DNA from: Streptomyces sp. 71268
Lineage (GTDB): Bacteria > Actinomycetota > Actinomycetes > Streptomycetales > Streptomycetaceae
NCBI RefSeq assembly: GCF_029392895.1
Contig: NZ_CP114200.1
Span: forward strand, 5,958,501-6,022,500
Length of the DNA stretch: 64,000 nucleotides
Reading direction: 5' to 3'
Shown piece by piece: positions 8,363-17,313 of the stretch; position 1 is the stretch's first letter, and the number at the start of each line of letters is the position of its first letter. The notes beneath the pieces were generated by a model that did no database searches, was not told where the DNA came from, and saw only the letters and a program-made list of their open reading frames with translations. Both the position numbers and the translations under genes were made by a program.

Positions 8363-8848
8363 ATGCGCGTGTACCTCGGCTCCGACCATGCCGGCTATGA
8401 ACTCAAGAACCACCTCGTGGAGTGGCTCACCGCGGCCGGCCACGAGCCCGTCGACTGCGGCCCGCACATCTACGACGCCCAGGACGACTACCCGCCGTTC
8501 TGCCTGCGCGCCGCCGAGCGCGTCGTCGCGGACGAGGGCAGCCTCGGCATCGTGATCGGCGGCTCCGGCAACGGCGAGCAGATCGCCGCGAACAAGGTCA
8601 AGGGCGCGCGCGCCGCGCTGGCCTGGAGCGAGGAGACCGCCCGCCTCGGCCGCGAGCACAACAACGCCAACGTGCTCAGCGTCGGCGCCCGGATGCACAC
8701 CCTGGACGAGGCCACCAGCTTCGTCGCGGCCTTCCTGGACACGCCGTACTCGGGCGAGGAGCGGCACACCCGCCGCATCGACATGCTCTCGTCGTACGAG
8801 CTGACCGGCACCCTGCCCGCCATCCCGGCCCACCACCCGCAGCCCTGA
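8363..8848 (+). CDS. rpiB: Ribose-5-phosphate isomerase B
   Basis: LacA/RpiB-family isomerase of 161 residues, interconverting ribose-5-phosphate and ribulose-5-phosphate in the pentose phosphate pathway. The family start MRVYLGSDHAGYELK carries the Asp8-His9 pair that binds substrate. The active-site loop reads GGSGNGEQIAANK: there is no catalytic cysteine, and Glu72 takes its place, as known for the Mycobacterium tuberculosis enzyme. R-E-H-N-N-A-N and the C-terminal RR contact phosphate in homologues. ATG 8363 fits the family start. It is followed 180 bases on by a DNA glycosylase gene. Confidence 0.95.
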   Translation: MRVYLGSDHAGYELKNHLVEWLTAAGHEPVDCGPHIYDAQDDYPPFCLRAAERVVADEGSLGIVIGGSGNGEQIAANKVKGARAALAWSEETARLGREHNNANVLSVGARMHTLDEATSFVAAFLDTPYSGEERHTRRIDMLSSYELTGTLPAIPAHHPQP

Positions 8849-9028
8849 GGCGCGGCGGGTCGTAGCGCCCCGCGCCCGGCCCGGCGACGCACCGCCCCGC
8901 CCGGCCGGCCGCGGGGCGCCCACCCCATCCCGATCCGCGGGGCCCCGCACCCGGCCCCCGACCAAGCGCGGCCCGGGCCGGACGGCGAAGCGCCGCCACC
9001 GGCCCGCGGCAGCCGGAGGAACCCAGCC

Positions 9029-9874
9029 GTGCCTGAGGGGCATACGATCCACCGCCTCGCGGCGGACTACCGGGAGCGCTTCGCCGACCGACCGGTGCGG
9101 GCGAGCAGCCCACAGGGCAAGTTCGCCGACGGCGCCGCGCTCGTCGACGGCCAGCCGCTGACCGCCGCCGACGCGCACGGCAAGCACCTCTTCCTCGGCT
9201 TCGCCGCCGCCGGCTGGGTCCACATCCACCTCGGCCTCTTCGGCAAGCTCACCTTCGGCCCGGCCCCCGCGCCGCCACCCACCGACACCGTGCGGCTGCG
9301 CCTGGCCAACCCCGACGCGTACGCGGACCTGCGCGGGCCCACCACCTGCGCGCTGATCACCGACGCGGAGAAGCAGGCGATACACGAGCGCCTTGGCCCC
9401 GACCCGCTGCGGGCGCGCGGGCCGGCCGACCGGCCGGTGGCGGCGGACCCGAGCGGGGACGGCGAGGTCGCCTGGCGGCGGATCTCCCGCAGTCGGTCCA
9501 CGGTCGCCGCGCTGCTGATGGACCAGAAGGTCGTCGCCGGGGTGGGCAACGTGTACCGGGCCGAGGTGCTCTTCCGACACGGCATCGACCCGTACCGCGC
9601 CGGCCGTGATCTGACGCGGTCGCAATGGGACGCCATCTGGGCCGACTTGGTCTACCTCATGCGCGAAGGCGTCCGGAACAACCGCATCGACACGGTGCGA
9701 CCCGAGCACCTCCCCGAGGCCATGGGGCGTCCGCCGCGCGTGGACGACCACGGGGGAGAGGTGTACGTGTACCGCAGGGCCAGGCAGTCCTGCCACATTT
9801 GTGGCGGCGAGATCCGCACCGCCGAACTCGCCGCCCGCAACCTCTTCTGGTGCCCGGGGTGCCAGCCCCGCTAG
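9029..9874 (+). CDS. Fpg/Nei-family DNA glycosylase (Nei type)
   Basis: Base-excision-repair glycosylase/AP lyase of 281 residues. After Met removal the N-terminal proline is the Schiff-base nucleophile and Glu3 the acid: the start reads PEGHTIHR, the form of actinobacterial Nei1-type enzymes rather than PELPE of Fpg. The helix-two-turn-helix has LLMDQKVVAGVGNVYRAEVLF. A zinc finger closes the protein (CxxC, 16 residues, CxxC), with RNLFWCPGCQ in place of the usual GR-T-Y/F-CPxCQ, so the finger arginine environment is slightly altered. GTG 9029 follows GGAGGAA. Exact substrate (oxidised pyrimidines are likely) is inferred. Confidence 0.92.
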   Translation: MPEGHTIHRLAADYRERFADRPVRASSPQGKFADGAALVDGQPLTAADAHGKHLFLGFAAAGWVHIHLGLFGKLTFGPAPAPPPTDTVRLRLANPDAYADLRGPTTCALITDAEKQAIHERLGPDPLRARGPADRPVAADPSGDGEVAWRRISRSRSTVAALLMDQKVVAGVGNVYRAEVLFRHGIDPYRAGRDLTRSQWDAIWADLVYLMREGVRNNRIDTVRPEHLPEAMGRPPRVDDHGGEVYVYRRARQSCHICGGEIRTAELAARNLFWCPGCQPR

Positions 9875-10137
9875 CGCCCGCCGGGCCCGACGCGCCGCCG
9901 CCCGCCCCGCGTCGGGTGCCGCCCGCGCGCGGGTGCGCGGCCCCGTGGGCCCGGTGGTGATCTTCGCGACGTACCCGCACAGGCGATCGCATTTCGCTTA
10001 GGATTTCCTTCTCGGCCAGCGGCCCGAGGCGCGCCATCCGTGGTCGCGCCGGGGGCGACCATGCGAAGCGTCGGATTCAGCGTCGGAGTCGGAGAAACGT
10101 GCGGAGCATGGTGGAGGGTGGATAAGGTCCCGATGCG

Positions 10138-11277
10138 ATGAAGACCGGAGGTGTGGAGTCCGCGACGGCCCGGATGCGCAAGGCGCTACACCGGGCGCGC
10201 ACCAGCGTGCGCAAGGCCGGAGTGGACTACTTCCGCGGCGACGGCTCCGACTGGCTGGCCCTGGCCGTCCTGCTCGCGGCCGTACCGGCCATCGCGGCCA
10301 GCACCATCGCCCAACCCGACTGGTGCGACCCCTCCGTACTGGTCCTGCCGATCGTCGCCGGCGGCCTGCTGCTGCGCCCGGCCAGCCTGCTCGCGCTGTA
10401 CGCCGCCTCGGCCACCGCGCTGATCATCGAGGCCGCGGTCCTTGAGCCGTACGTCGGTGGCGAGGACCGGGTGACCCCCGGCACCATCCTGGTCGTCGCG
10501 GCGGTGGGCTTCTTCGGGCTGGTGATCGCGCAGTTCCGCAGCCGGGTCGGGGTGCCCTGGCGCGGCGGCGGAACCATGCTCTTCGACCTGCGCGAACGCA
10601 TCCGGGTGCAGAGCAAGCTGCCGACGCTGCCGCGCGGTTGGCACCGTGAGATGTCGCTGCGCCCGGCCGGTGGCCAGTCCTTCTCGGGCGACTTCGTCGT
10701 CGCGGCCCGCACGAACGGCGGGCGCAGCCTCGAAGTGGTGCTGACCGACGTCTCCGGCAAGGGCATGGACGCGGCGTCGCGGGCGCTGCTGCTGTCCGGC
10801 GCGTTCGGCGGGCTGCTCGGCTCGCTGCCGCCGCACGGCTTCCTGCCCGCCGCCAACGGCTACCTGCTGCGCCAGGACTGGGACGAGGGCTTCGCGACCT
10901 CCATCCACCTGGTGCTCGACCTGGACAGCGGGGACTACGAGCTGTACTCGGCCGGCCATCCGCCCGCGCTGCAACTGAACGCGGGCTCCGGACGCTGGGA
11001 CGAGATGGCGGCCGAGGGCCCGCTGCTCGGCGTGTACGACGGGGCGACGTTCGACCCGATCAAGGGCAGCCTGCGCCCGGGCGACGTGCTCATGCTCTTC
11101 ACCGACGGCCTGGTGGAGACCTCCGAGCGGGACATCTCCGACGGCATCGACCGGCTGACCGGCGAGGCGGACCGCTACGTGGCCAGCGGCTTCCAGGGCG
11201 CGGCCTGGCACCTGATCGAGTCGGTGGCCAAGGACGTCAACGACGACCGGGCGCTGCTCCTGATCTGCCGCGAGTAG
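10138..11277 (+). CDS. Membrane PP2C/SpoIIE-type phosphatase
   Basis: A 379-residue protein with an N-terminal membrane part and a cytoplasmic PP2C phosphatase of the SpoIIE/RsbU group. After about 38 basic residues come three or four hydrophobic spans (roughly residues 40-130), then a linker and the phosphatase domain from about residue 170: LRPAGGQSFSGDFVVA (first metal Asp), LTDVSGKGMDAAS, YSAGHPPALQL and LMLFTDGLVETSE. Such enzymes dephosphorylate anti-sigma-factor antagonists and so free sigma factors; no partner kinase is adjacent. ATG 10138 is the first start giving the membrane segments. It ends against a bidirectional hairpin shared with the antiporter. Confidence 0.9.
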   Translation: MKTGGVESATARMRKALHRARTSVRKAGVDYFRGDGSDWLALAVLLAAVPAIAASTIAQPDWCDPSVLVLPIVAGGLLLRPASLLALYAASATALIIEAAVLEPYVGGEDRVTPGTILVVAAVGFFGLVIAQFRSRVGVPWRGGGTMLFDLRERIRVQSKLPTLPRGWHREMSLRPAGGQSFSGDFVVAARTNGGRSLEVVLTDVSGKGMDAASRALLLSGAFGGLLGSLPPHGFLPAANGYLLRQDWDEGFATSIHLVLDLDSGDYELYSAGHPPALQLNAGSGRWDEMAAEGPLLGVYDGATFDPIKGSLRPGDVLMLFTDGLVETSERDISDGIDRLTGEADRYVASGFQGAAWHLIESVAKDVNDDRALLLICRE

Positions 11278-11291
11278 CCGAGCCACGCGGC

Positions 11292-11327
11292 GCCGGTGAG
11301 CTGCGGGAGGCCGGTGAGCTGCGAGAG
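11292..11327 (+). repeat. Tandem 18-bp repeat downstream of the phosphatase
   Basis: Two adjacent 18-base copies, 11292-11309 and 11310-11327, differing at one base, in the spacer between the phosphatase stop and its terminator. They look like a recent slippage duplication with no evident function. Confidence 0.6.
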
Positions 11328-11338
11328 GTCGGGGAACG

Positions 11339-11379
11339 ACGAGGGGCCGGGCGCGTGCGGTACGCGCCCGGCCCCTCGT
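11339..11379. terminator. Bidirectional terminator, phosphatase / antiporter
   Basis: A perfect 18-bp stem (11339-11356 with 11362-11379) and 5-base loop between convergent genes. Confidence 0.85.
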
Positions 11380-11399
11380 GCCGGCTCGGCCGGCGCCGC

Positions 11400-12629
11400 T
11401 CAGCCGGGGTCGGTGCCCTTGTCGCGACCGGCCCCGCCCGAGCCGCCGACCGCGCTGCCCTGGAGCGCGGCCTGCCCCGGCCCCTCCGCGTCTCGGCCGC
11501 CCGGGAGGAAGCGGGCCAGCCAGTGCGAGCTGCCGGCCGCCAGCGGGCTGAGCACCGCGAGGATCAGCACGTAACCGGCGATGAACGGGGACAGCCGCTC
11601 GTCGAGCCCCGCGCCCGCCGCCATGGTGGCCAGGATCAGCGCGAACTCGCCACGGGCCAGCAGCGCGGTAGCGATGTTCGCCGCCGGGCCGGCGCCGAAG
11701 CCGTAGAGCCGCGCGGCCACGAGCCCGGCGAACACGTTCATCACGATCGTCAGCGTCACCGCGATCAGCACCGGGACCAGCACCGTCGGCAGGTCGCCGG
11801 GGTCGATGGACAGGCCGAAGGCGAAGAAGAAGATCGCGCCGAAGGCGTCGCGCAGCGGGTGCACCAGCTTCCGGATGCGGTTGCCGGAGGTGGTGCTGCC
11901 CAGCATCAGGCCGACCATGAACGCGCCGATCGCGTCCGCGACCCCGAACCACTCGGAGACCCCCGCCACGAAGACGGCCGCGCCGAGGAAGGAGATGACC
12001 AGCAGCTCGTTGTCGCGGGTGGAGATCAGCTTGTCGATGACGCCGATGCCCCAGCGGGCGATCGCCGCGAGCAGCAGCAGGAAGCCGAACGCCTTGCCCG
12101 CGTCCCCGGCGGCGGCCGACATGCTGTCCGCGCCGGAGATCACCGGCTGGAGGGCCGCCAAGTACAGGGCCAGGAAGATGTCCTCGACGACGATGATGCC
12201 GAGGATGGGTTTGGTCTCCGGGTTGCCGATCCGCCCGAGGTCCACCAGGACCTTGGTGACGATCGCCGACGACGAGATGCCCAGCACCCCGGCCAGGACC
12301 AGCGCCTCGGACGTGCCCCAGCCGACCAGGAAGCCGAAGGCGAGGCCGGCGCCCACGTTGAGCGCGAGGTACGAGCCGCCCGCGAGCGCCATCTTGCGCC
12401 CGCCGGCCTTGAGGTCGTCCATGTGGAACTCGAGGCCGAGGTAGAACAGCAGCAGTACCAGGCCGAGCGCGGAGAGCATCTCCAGCTCGTGCGGGTCGTC
12501 GACCAGCACGAAGCCCGGAGTGTTCGGCCCGAGCAGGATGCCGGCCAGGATGAACAGGGGGATGGTGGGCAGCCCGATCCGCGCACCTAGGCGGGCGAGC
12601 ACGGCGGCGGCGAGAAACGCCCCGCCCAT
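11400..12629 (-). CDS. CPA2-family cation:proton antiporter (KefB-like membrane domain)
   Basis: Membrane antiporter of the CPA2 family, at least 409 residues, with ten or more spans exchanging a monovalent cation for protons. Family signs: GLPTIPLFILAGILLGPNTPG near the start, LFYLGLEF, GISSSAIVTKVL, VVEDIFLALYL and LLARGEFALIL. It lacks the C-terminal TrkA-N domain of KefB/KefC and ends in a Gly/Ala-rich tail. The first standard start is ATG 12629, but a strong GGAGGAG (12659-12665) and the expected family N-terminus point to translation starting near 12656, where the codon is ATC; see findings. Ion specificity (K+ or Na+) is not decidable. Confidence 0.87.
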   Translation of the reverse strand: MGGAFLAAAVLARLGARIGLPTIPLFILAGILLGPNTPGFVLVDDPHELEMLSALGLVLLLFYLGLEFHMDDLKAGGRKMALAGGSYLALNVGAGLAFGFLVGWGTSEALVLAGVLGISSSAIVTKVLVDLGRIGNPETKPILGIIVVEDIFLALYLAALQPVISGADSMSAAAGDAGKAFGFLLLLAAIARWGIGVIDKLISTRDNELLVISFLGAAVFVAGVSEWFGVADAIGAFMVGLMLGSTTSGNRIRKLVHPLRDAFGAIFFFAFGLSIDPGDLPTVLVPVLIAVTLTIVMNVFAGLVAARLYGFGAGPAANIATALLARGEFALILATMAAGAGLDERLSPFIAGYVLILAVLSPLAAGSSHWLARFLPGGRDAEGPGQAALQGSAVGGSGGAGRDKGTDPG

Positions 12630-13008
12630 CGCGATGAGGGTGTCCGCGTGTCCGATGGCTCCTCCAGAGGTTGGCCCGACGGTGAGGTCAAGGGGGAGTC
12701 AAGAAGTCGTATGTAATTAGTTTACCAAACGACTTTTCGGCGCCCGGGTCGACCCGGAAGGCTTCCCTCCGCAACGCGCGCCCAGCAGGCGTACGCCCCG
12801 GACGGAAGCCACCCGGCGGCCCAGCACCCGCACCGGCCATCGGGTTTTCCCCACCATGCATCCGCCAGCAACCGCCATGGTCGCGACGCGCCTTCACTCC
12901 GTACGTTCGAGGTGCTGAAAGACCACGTGAGGCGCAGACCGACGGCGCCCACGCCAGCGCACCGACGGCGCTCCACCGCGCCACGACCAGCGAAGGACGG
13001 AACAGGCG
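12630..13008. other. Divergent control region, antiporter / ABC operon
   Basis: This 379-base gap holds the 5' ends of the antiporter (minus) and the ABC operon (plus). It includes the GGAGGAG at 12659-12665 and an AT-rich island at about 12705-12735 in which GTTT-ACC-AAAC forms a small palindrome, a possible operator for the antiporter. I see no credible gene in it. Confidence 0.4.
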
Positions 13009-13968
13009 ATGGGGCTGCGGAACAGGCGTCGCACCAAGCGGACCGAGGGGCACGCCACACCCGGGCCGGCCGGCACCGGGCACCCCACGGGCGACCCGTA
13101 CGGCCCCGGACCCGGCGGCCCGTACGGCGCGCCGGCGCGGCCCCGGACCGCGACGCCGGCCGACGGGCCGCCACCGTACCCGCCCGGCGCCCCGGGCGGC
13201 GAGTGGGCCATCGAACTGCGCGGCGTGCGCCGGCAGTACGGGCGCGGCTCGGGCGCCGTGCACGCGCTGCGCGGCATCGACCTCGCCCTGCCCCGTGGCA
13301 GCTTCACCGCCGTCATGGGCCCCTCCGGCTCGGGCAAGTCCACCTTCCTGCAGTGCGCCGCCGGGCTCGACCGGCCCACCGCCGGCTCCGTGCGGCTCGG
13401 CGGCACCGAGATCACCGAGATGAACGAGAACAAGCTCACAGCGCTGCGCCGCAGCCGCCTCGGCTTCGTCTTCCAGGCGTTCAACCTGCTGCCCTCGCTG
13501 ACCGTCGAGCACAACGTGCTGCTCCCGATGCGGCTCGCGGGACGCCGCCCGGACCGGAAGGCCGCCGCCCGGGTGCTCGCCCAGGTCGGCCTCGAGGCGC
13601 ACGCCGGACGCCGCCCGGGCCAGCTCTCCGGCGGCCAGCAGCAGCGGGTCGCCATCGCCCGCGCCCTGGTCACCCAGCCCGACGTGGTCTTCGCCGACGA
13701 GCCCACCGGCGCCCTGGACACCGGCACCGCCGCCGAGGTGCTCGCCCTGCTCCGGCAGGCCGTCGACACCCTGTCCGCCACCGTCGTCATGGTCACCCAC
13801 GACCCGACCGCCGCCAGCTACGCCGACCGGGTGCTGTTCCTGGCCGACGGCGCCATCGCCGACCAGCTCGCCCGACCCACCGCCGACCAGGTCGCCGCGC
13901 GCATGACCGCCCTCACCGCCCGCACCCGCCCCGCCGCGCACCACCCGATGGCGGGTGCGGCGGCATGA
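13009..13968 (+). CDS. ABC transporter ATP-binding protein (MacB/LolD type)
   Basis: Cytoplasmic ATPase of a two-gene ABC system, 319 residues. A disordered Gly/Pro/Tyr-rich leader of about 65 residues precedes the nucleotide-binding domain: Walker A GPSGSGKST, Q-loop VFQAFNLLP, signature LSGGQQQRVAIARAL, Walker B VVFADEPTGALD and switch histidine VTHD. The motif set and the fused-gene partner place it with MacB/LolD-like exporters and FtsX-linked systems rather than importers. The stop overlaps the permease start (ATGA at 13965-13968), so the two are translationally coupled. The long leader is unusual for the family. Substrate is unknown. Confidence 0.93.
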   Translation: MGLRNRRRTKRTEGHATPGPAGTGHPTGDPYGPGPGGPYGAPARPRTATPADGPPPYPPGAPGGEWAIELRGVRRQYGRGSGAVHALRGIDLALPRGSFTAVMGPSGSGKSTFLQCAAGLDRPTAGSVRLGGTEITEMNENKLTALRRSRLGFVFQAFNLLPSLTVEHNVLLPMRLAGRRPDRKAAARVLAQVGLEAHAGRRPGQLSGGQQQRVAIARALVTQPDVVFADEPTGALDTGTAAEVLALLRQAVDTLSATVVMVTHDPTAASYADRVLFLADGAIADQLARPTADQVAARMTALTARTRPAAHHPMAGAAA

Positions 13969-16508
13969 CCGGGCGCTCCCTGACCAACGGCCTGGCCCGC
14001 GCGGCCGTCCGCTTCAAGCCCGCCGCGTTCGCCGGCACCTTCGTGGCGCTGATGATGGCCGCGCTCATCGTCTCCGCCTGCGGCATCCTGCTGGAGAGCG
14101 GCGTACGCGCCTCCGCGCCGCCCCAGCGCTACGCCGACGTGCCCGTGGTCGCCGCGGCCGACCAGCACGCGCGCCTCACCGACGGGGGCGGCGACGACGG
14201 CGACGACGGAAGCGAGCTGGTGCCCGACGCGGCCCGCCTCGACGCCGCCCTCGTCAGCGAGATCGCCGCGGCCCCCGGCGTCGCCACCGCCATCCCCGAC
14301 GTCAGCTACCCCCTGCGCACCAGCACGGGTGCCGTCACCGCCCACGGCTGGGGCTCCACCGCCTTCACCGGCGGCGACCTCGCCCAGGGCGCCGCGCCGC
14401 GCACCGCGCACGAGGTCGTGCTCGACCAGGCCACCGCCCGCGCCCTGCGCGCCAGCGTCGGCGACCACGTCACCCTCACCGCCGCGGACGGCGCGCACCG
14501 CTTCGAGGTCTCCGGCATCGCCAAGCCCGCGACCCGCGCCGCCCTGCGGGCGCCCACCGCCTGGCTCACCGACCAGCGGGCCGTCGCCCTCTCCGGGCAC
14601 CCCGGCAAGATCGACGCGGTGGCCGTGCTCGCCGCCCCCGGCACCTCGACCGCCGACCTCGCCGACCAGGTCAGGCAGGCCGTGGCCGGCAAGGCGAAGG
14701 TGCACACCGGCGACGACCGGGGCGGCGTCGAGGAGCCCGGCGTCGCCGAGGCCAAGGAGGTCCTGATGGGCCTCGGCGGCAGCTTCGGCGGCGTCGCCAC
14801 CATGGTCGCCGTCTTCACCGCGGCCGGCACGGTCACCCTCTGCGTCGGCCAGCGCTCCCGCGAGTTCGCCCTGCTGCGCGCCATCGGCGCCACCCCGCGC
14901 CAACTCCGCCGCTCCATCGCCACCGAGGCCCTGCTGATCGCGCCGGTCGCCGGCGCCGTCGGCTGCCTGCCCGGCATCGCCCTGGCCCACTGGTGGTTCG
15001 GCCAACTCCAGGACAAGGGCGCCATACCCGAGCCTGTGCGCCTGCACGTCTCCTGGATACCGCTCGTCAGCGCGGTCGGCGCGGGCCTGCTCGCCGCTGT
15101 ACTCGCCGGGCTGCTCGCCGCCCGCCGCCCGGCCAGGATCAAGCCCGGCCAGGCGCTCAGCGAGGCCGCCGTCGAACGCTTCAGGCCCGGCGTCATCCGT
15201 ACGGTGCTGGGCGTCGGCGCCCTGGTCGGCGGAGTCGTGCTGGCGCGCGTCGCGGCGGGGGAGAGCGGCGACGACGCGGCCAACCTCGCGCTCGGCGTCG
15301 TGATGCTCTTCATGCTCGCCGTCAGCCTGCTCGGCCCGGTCATCGCCCGCCTCTGCGCCTGGCTGATCGGCCTGCCGCTGCGCGCCGGCGGCGCCTCCGC
15401 CGGCCTGGCCGCCGCCAACACCCGGGCCAACTCGCGCCGACTGGCCTCCGCCATCACTCCGATCGTGCTGGCCATGGCCTTCTCCTCGACCCTCGTCTTC
15501 CTGCACACCAGCGAGGACCACGCCCGGAGCGAGCAGCGCCGCGCGGGCATCGTCGCCGACCACATCGTCTCCGCCCCCGACGGCCTGCCCGCCGACACCG
15601 CCGCCCGCGCCGCCCGCACCCCGGGCGTGCGGACCGCCGTCGGTCTGTTGCGCGCCGGCGTGCTTGTCCCGACCGGCTCCGGCGAGACCCGCATGCTGAC
15701 CAGCGCCGCGGCCCAGGGCGTCTCGGCCACCGGCGACGCGCTGCGTACCGTGCAGGACCTGGACGTACGCACCGGCGACCAGTCCGCCATCGGCCGCCCC
15801 GGCACCGTCGCCGTGGACGCGCTGCTCGCCGACGCGGCCGACGTCGAGGTCGGCGACCGGCTCCAGATCGTGCTGCCCGACGGCTCGGCCGCGAGGCCCG
15901 AGGTCGTCGCCGTCTACGGCCGTGGCCTCGGCGTCGCCCAACTCACCCTGCCCCGCGCCGCGCTGGCCCCGCACGTGACCGCCGCCTACGACACGGACGT
16001 CTTCGTCCAGCGGGCCCCGGGCAGCGACCCGGACCGGGTCGCCGCCGCGCTGGCCCCGCTCGGCACCGTCACCGACCGCGACGGGTACGCCGAGGCACAG
16101 GACAAGGACCGCGAGATCAACGTCTGGGCCAACACCACCATGGCCGCCGTACTCGGCGGGTTCGCCGCCGTGGCCGCCGCCAACACCCTGGTCATGACCG
16201 TCCTCGACCGCCGCCGAGAGCTGAGCACGCTACGCCTGATCGGCTCCACGAGACGCCAGGTGCTCGGCATGATCCGCTGGGAGGCGCTGCTCGTGGGCGC
16301 CGCGGGCGTCGCCATCGGGACCGCCATCGCGCTGATCACGCTGAATCCCATGACGCGCGGCATCACCGGCGCCAGCCCGTACGTCCCCCCGGGTCTGTAC
16401 GCGGCGTTCGCCGGCGCCGCGCTCCTGGTCGGCCTGCTGTCCAGCACACTCCCGGCCCGGCTCGCGCTGCGCCGAACGAGCATGGTCGGCGCTGGCGAGA
16501 AGCAGTGA
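13965..16508 (+). CDS. ABC transporter permease with two FtsX domains
   Basis: Membrane partner of the preceding ATPase, 847 residues. One N-terminal span (about 20-40) is followed by a large extracytoplasmic region, a three-span FtsX block (GLGGSFGGVATMVAVFTAAGTV, then LLRAIGATPRQLRRSI), a further span pair near the middle, a second extracytoplasmic region and a second FtsX block near the C-terminus (VWANTTMAAVLGGFAAV, LSTLRLIGSTRRQVL). This duplicated layout is usual for actinobacterial mechanotransmission-type ABC permeases, which often expel antimicrobials or lipids or gate cell-wall enzymes. ATG 13965 is fixed by the 4-base overlap. No two-component or TetR gene is adjacent. Confidence 0.92.
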   Translation: MTGRSLTNGLARAAVRFKPAAFAGTFVALMMAALIVSACGILLESGVRASAPPQRYADVPVVAAADQHARLTDGGGDDGDDGSELVPDAARLDAALVSEIAAAPGVATAIPDVSYPLRTSTGAVTAHGWGSTAFTGGDLAQGAAPRTAHEVVLDQATARALRASVGDHVTLTAADGAHRFEVSGIAKPATRAALRAPTAWLTDQRAVALSGHPGKIDAVAVLAAPGTSTADLADQVRQAVAGKAKVHTGDDRGGVEEPGVAEAKEVLMGLGGSFGGVATMVAVFTAAGTVTLCVGQRSREFALLRAIGATPRQLRRSIATEALLIAPVAGAVGCLPGIALAHWWFGQLQDKGAIPEPVRLHVSWIPLVSAVGAGLLAAVLAGLLAARRPARIKPGQALSEAAVERFRPGVIRTVLGVGALVGGVVLARVAAGESGDDAANLALGVVMLFMLAVSLLGPVIARLCAWLIGLPLRAGGASAGLAAANTRANSRRLASAITPIVLAMAFSSTLVFLHTSEDHARSEQRRAGIVADHIVSAPDGLPADTAARAARTPGVRTAVGLLRAGVLVPTGSGETRMLTSAAAQGVSATGDALRTVQDLDVRTGDQSAIGRPGTVAVDALLADAADVEVGDRLQIVLPDGSAARPEVVAVYGRGLGVAQLTLPRAALAPHVTAAYDTDVFVQRAPGSDPDRVAAALAPLGTVTDRDGYAEAQDKDREINVWANTTMAAVLGGFAAVAAANTLVMTVLDRRRELSTLRLIGSTRRQVLGMIRWEALLVGAAGVAIGTAIALITLNPMTRGITGASPYVPPGLYAAFAGAALLVGLLSSTLPARLALRRTSMVGAGEKQ

Positions 16509-16567
16509 CCACCCGCCCGGCGCCCGCCCGGAAGGTGTGACCGGCGAGAGTGGGTACCCGAACCGCC

Positions 16568-16595
16568 GTCACAGATCACAGGTCACAGGTCACGG
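16568..16595 (+). repeat. Four tandem 7-bp repeats before the HD gene
   Basis: Four head-to-tail copies of GTCACAG (the second begins with A, the fourth ends CGG) fill the gap between the ABC permease stop and the HD-protein start, ending 14 bases before the ATG. They could be a direct-repeat binding site or a slippage product. They may also contribute to the ribosome-binding region. Confidence 0.6.
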
Positions 16596-16609
16596 AGTGA
16601 GGACACGAG

Positions 16610-17155
16610 ATGTCGCTGCTGACACTGGAGGAAGTCGAGGCGCTCGCCCGTAGGGCACACGCGGGCCAGACCGACAAGGCCGGCATCCCGTACGTGGAGC
16701 ACCTGGCCGCCGTCGCCCACGGGGTCCGCGAGCGCGGCGGCGACGACGAGCAGATCGCGGCGGCCTGGCTGCACGACGCCCTCGAGGACGGCGTCGTGCC
16801 CGACGGCTGGCTGGCCACCGCCCCGCTGACGCCACACACCAAGGAGCTGATCGACGCGATGACCAAGCGTCAGGGCGAGCCCCTCGAGGCGTACGCGGCC
16901 CGGCTGCGGGCCACCCCGGGCGCCGTGCTCATCAAGGCGGCCGACGTGGCCCACAACGCGGACCCGGCCCGACTGGCCCGGCTCGACCCCGCGACCCGGG
17001 AGCGGCTGAGCGCGAAGTACGCCCGCACCCGACAACTCCTCGGACTGCCGGACACCGAGAACCGGCCGGACACCGAGAACCGGCCGGACACCGAGAACCG
17101 ACCGGACACCGTGGATCGGCCGCACAGCGAGGACCGGCCGGCGGCCGAGGGCTGA
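16610..17155 (+). CDS. Small HD-domain phosphohydrolase (SpoT/MESH1-like)
   Basis: A 181-residue metal-dependent HD hydrolase, about 130 residues of domain and a repetitive tail. The metal motif is complete: His31 (YVEHLAAVAHG), His55-Asp56 (WLHDALED, followed by Glu59-Asp60) and Asp112 (KAADVAHN). The AHAGQTDKAGIPYVEH opening matches the hydrolase domain of RelA/SpoT and the small alarmone hydrolase MESH1, so (p)ppGpp or a related nucleotide is a plausible substrate, not shown. No synthetase domain is present. The last 35 residues are a repeat of six residues (PDTENR type). GAGG sits 8 bases before the ATG. Confidence 0.85.
   Translation: MSLLTLEEVEALARRAHAGQTDKAGIPYVEHLAAVAHGVRERGGDDEQIAAAWLHDALEDGVVPDGWLATAPLTPHTKELIDAMTKRQGEPLEAYAARLRATPGAVLIKAADVAHNADPARLARLDPATRERLSAKYARTRQLLGLPDTENRPDTENRPDTENRPDTVDRPHSEDRPAAEG
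17048..17137 (+). repeat. In-frame 18-bp repeats encoding the HD-protein tail
   Basis: Five head-to-tail 18-base units starting at 17048, the first three nearly identical (PDTENR), the last two diverged (PDTVDR, PHSEDR). They form an acidic/basic disordered tail. The unit keeps the reading frame, so copy number can vary without breaking the gene. Confidence 0.85.
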
Positions 17156-17313
17156 CCGGGCGGCGGCGCCGGGCCCATCGCGCTCCGGGCCCCGGCGCCC
17201 GGGCCTATCGCGCCCGAGCATGCCGAGCCCGGCGCCCGGGGCCACCGCGCCCCGGGCCCACGGCGCCCGGGGCGCGCGACCGTCGCCGGGCGCCCCCTGG
17301 GCACCGCGTCGCT

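Noticed and set aside
8866..8930. Inverted GCGCCCCGCG/CGCGGGGCGC between rpiB and the glycosylase gene
   Set aside because: The arms are far apart in a uniformly GC-rich spacer, so this is weak as a terminator.
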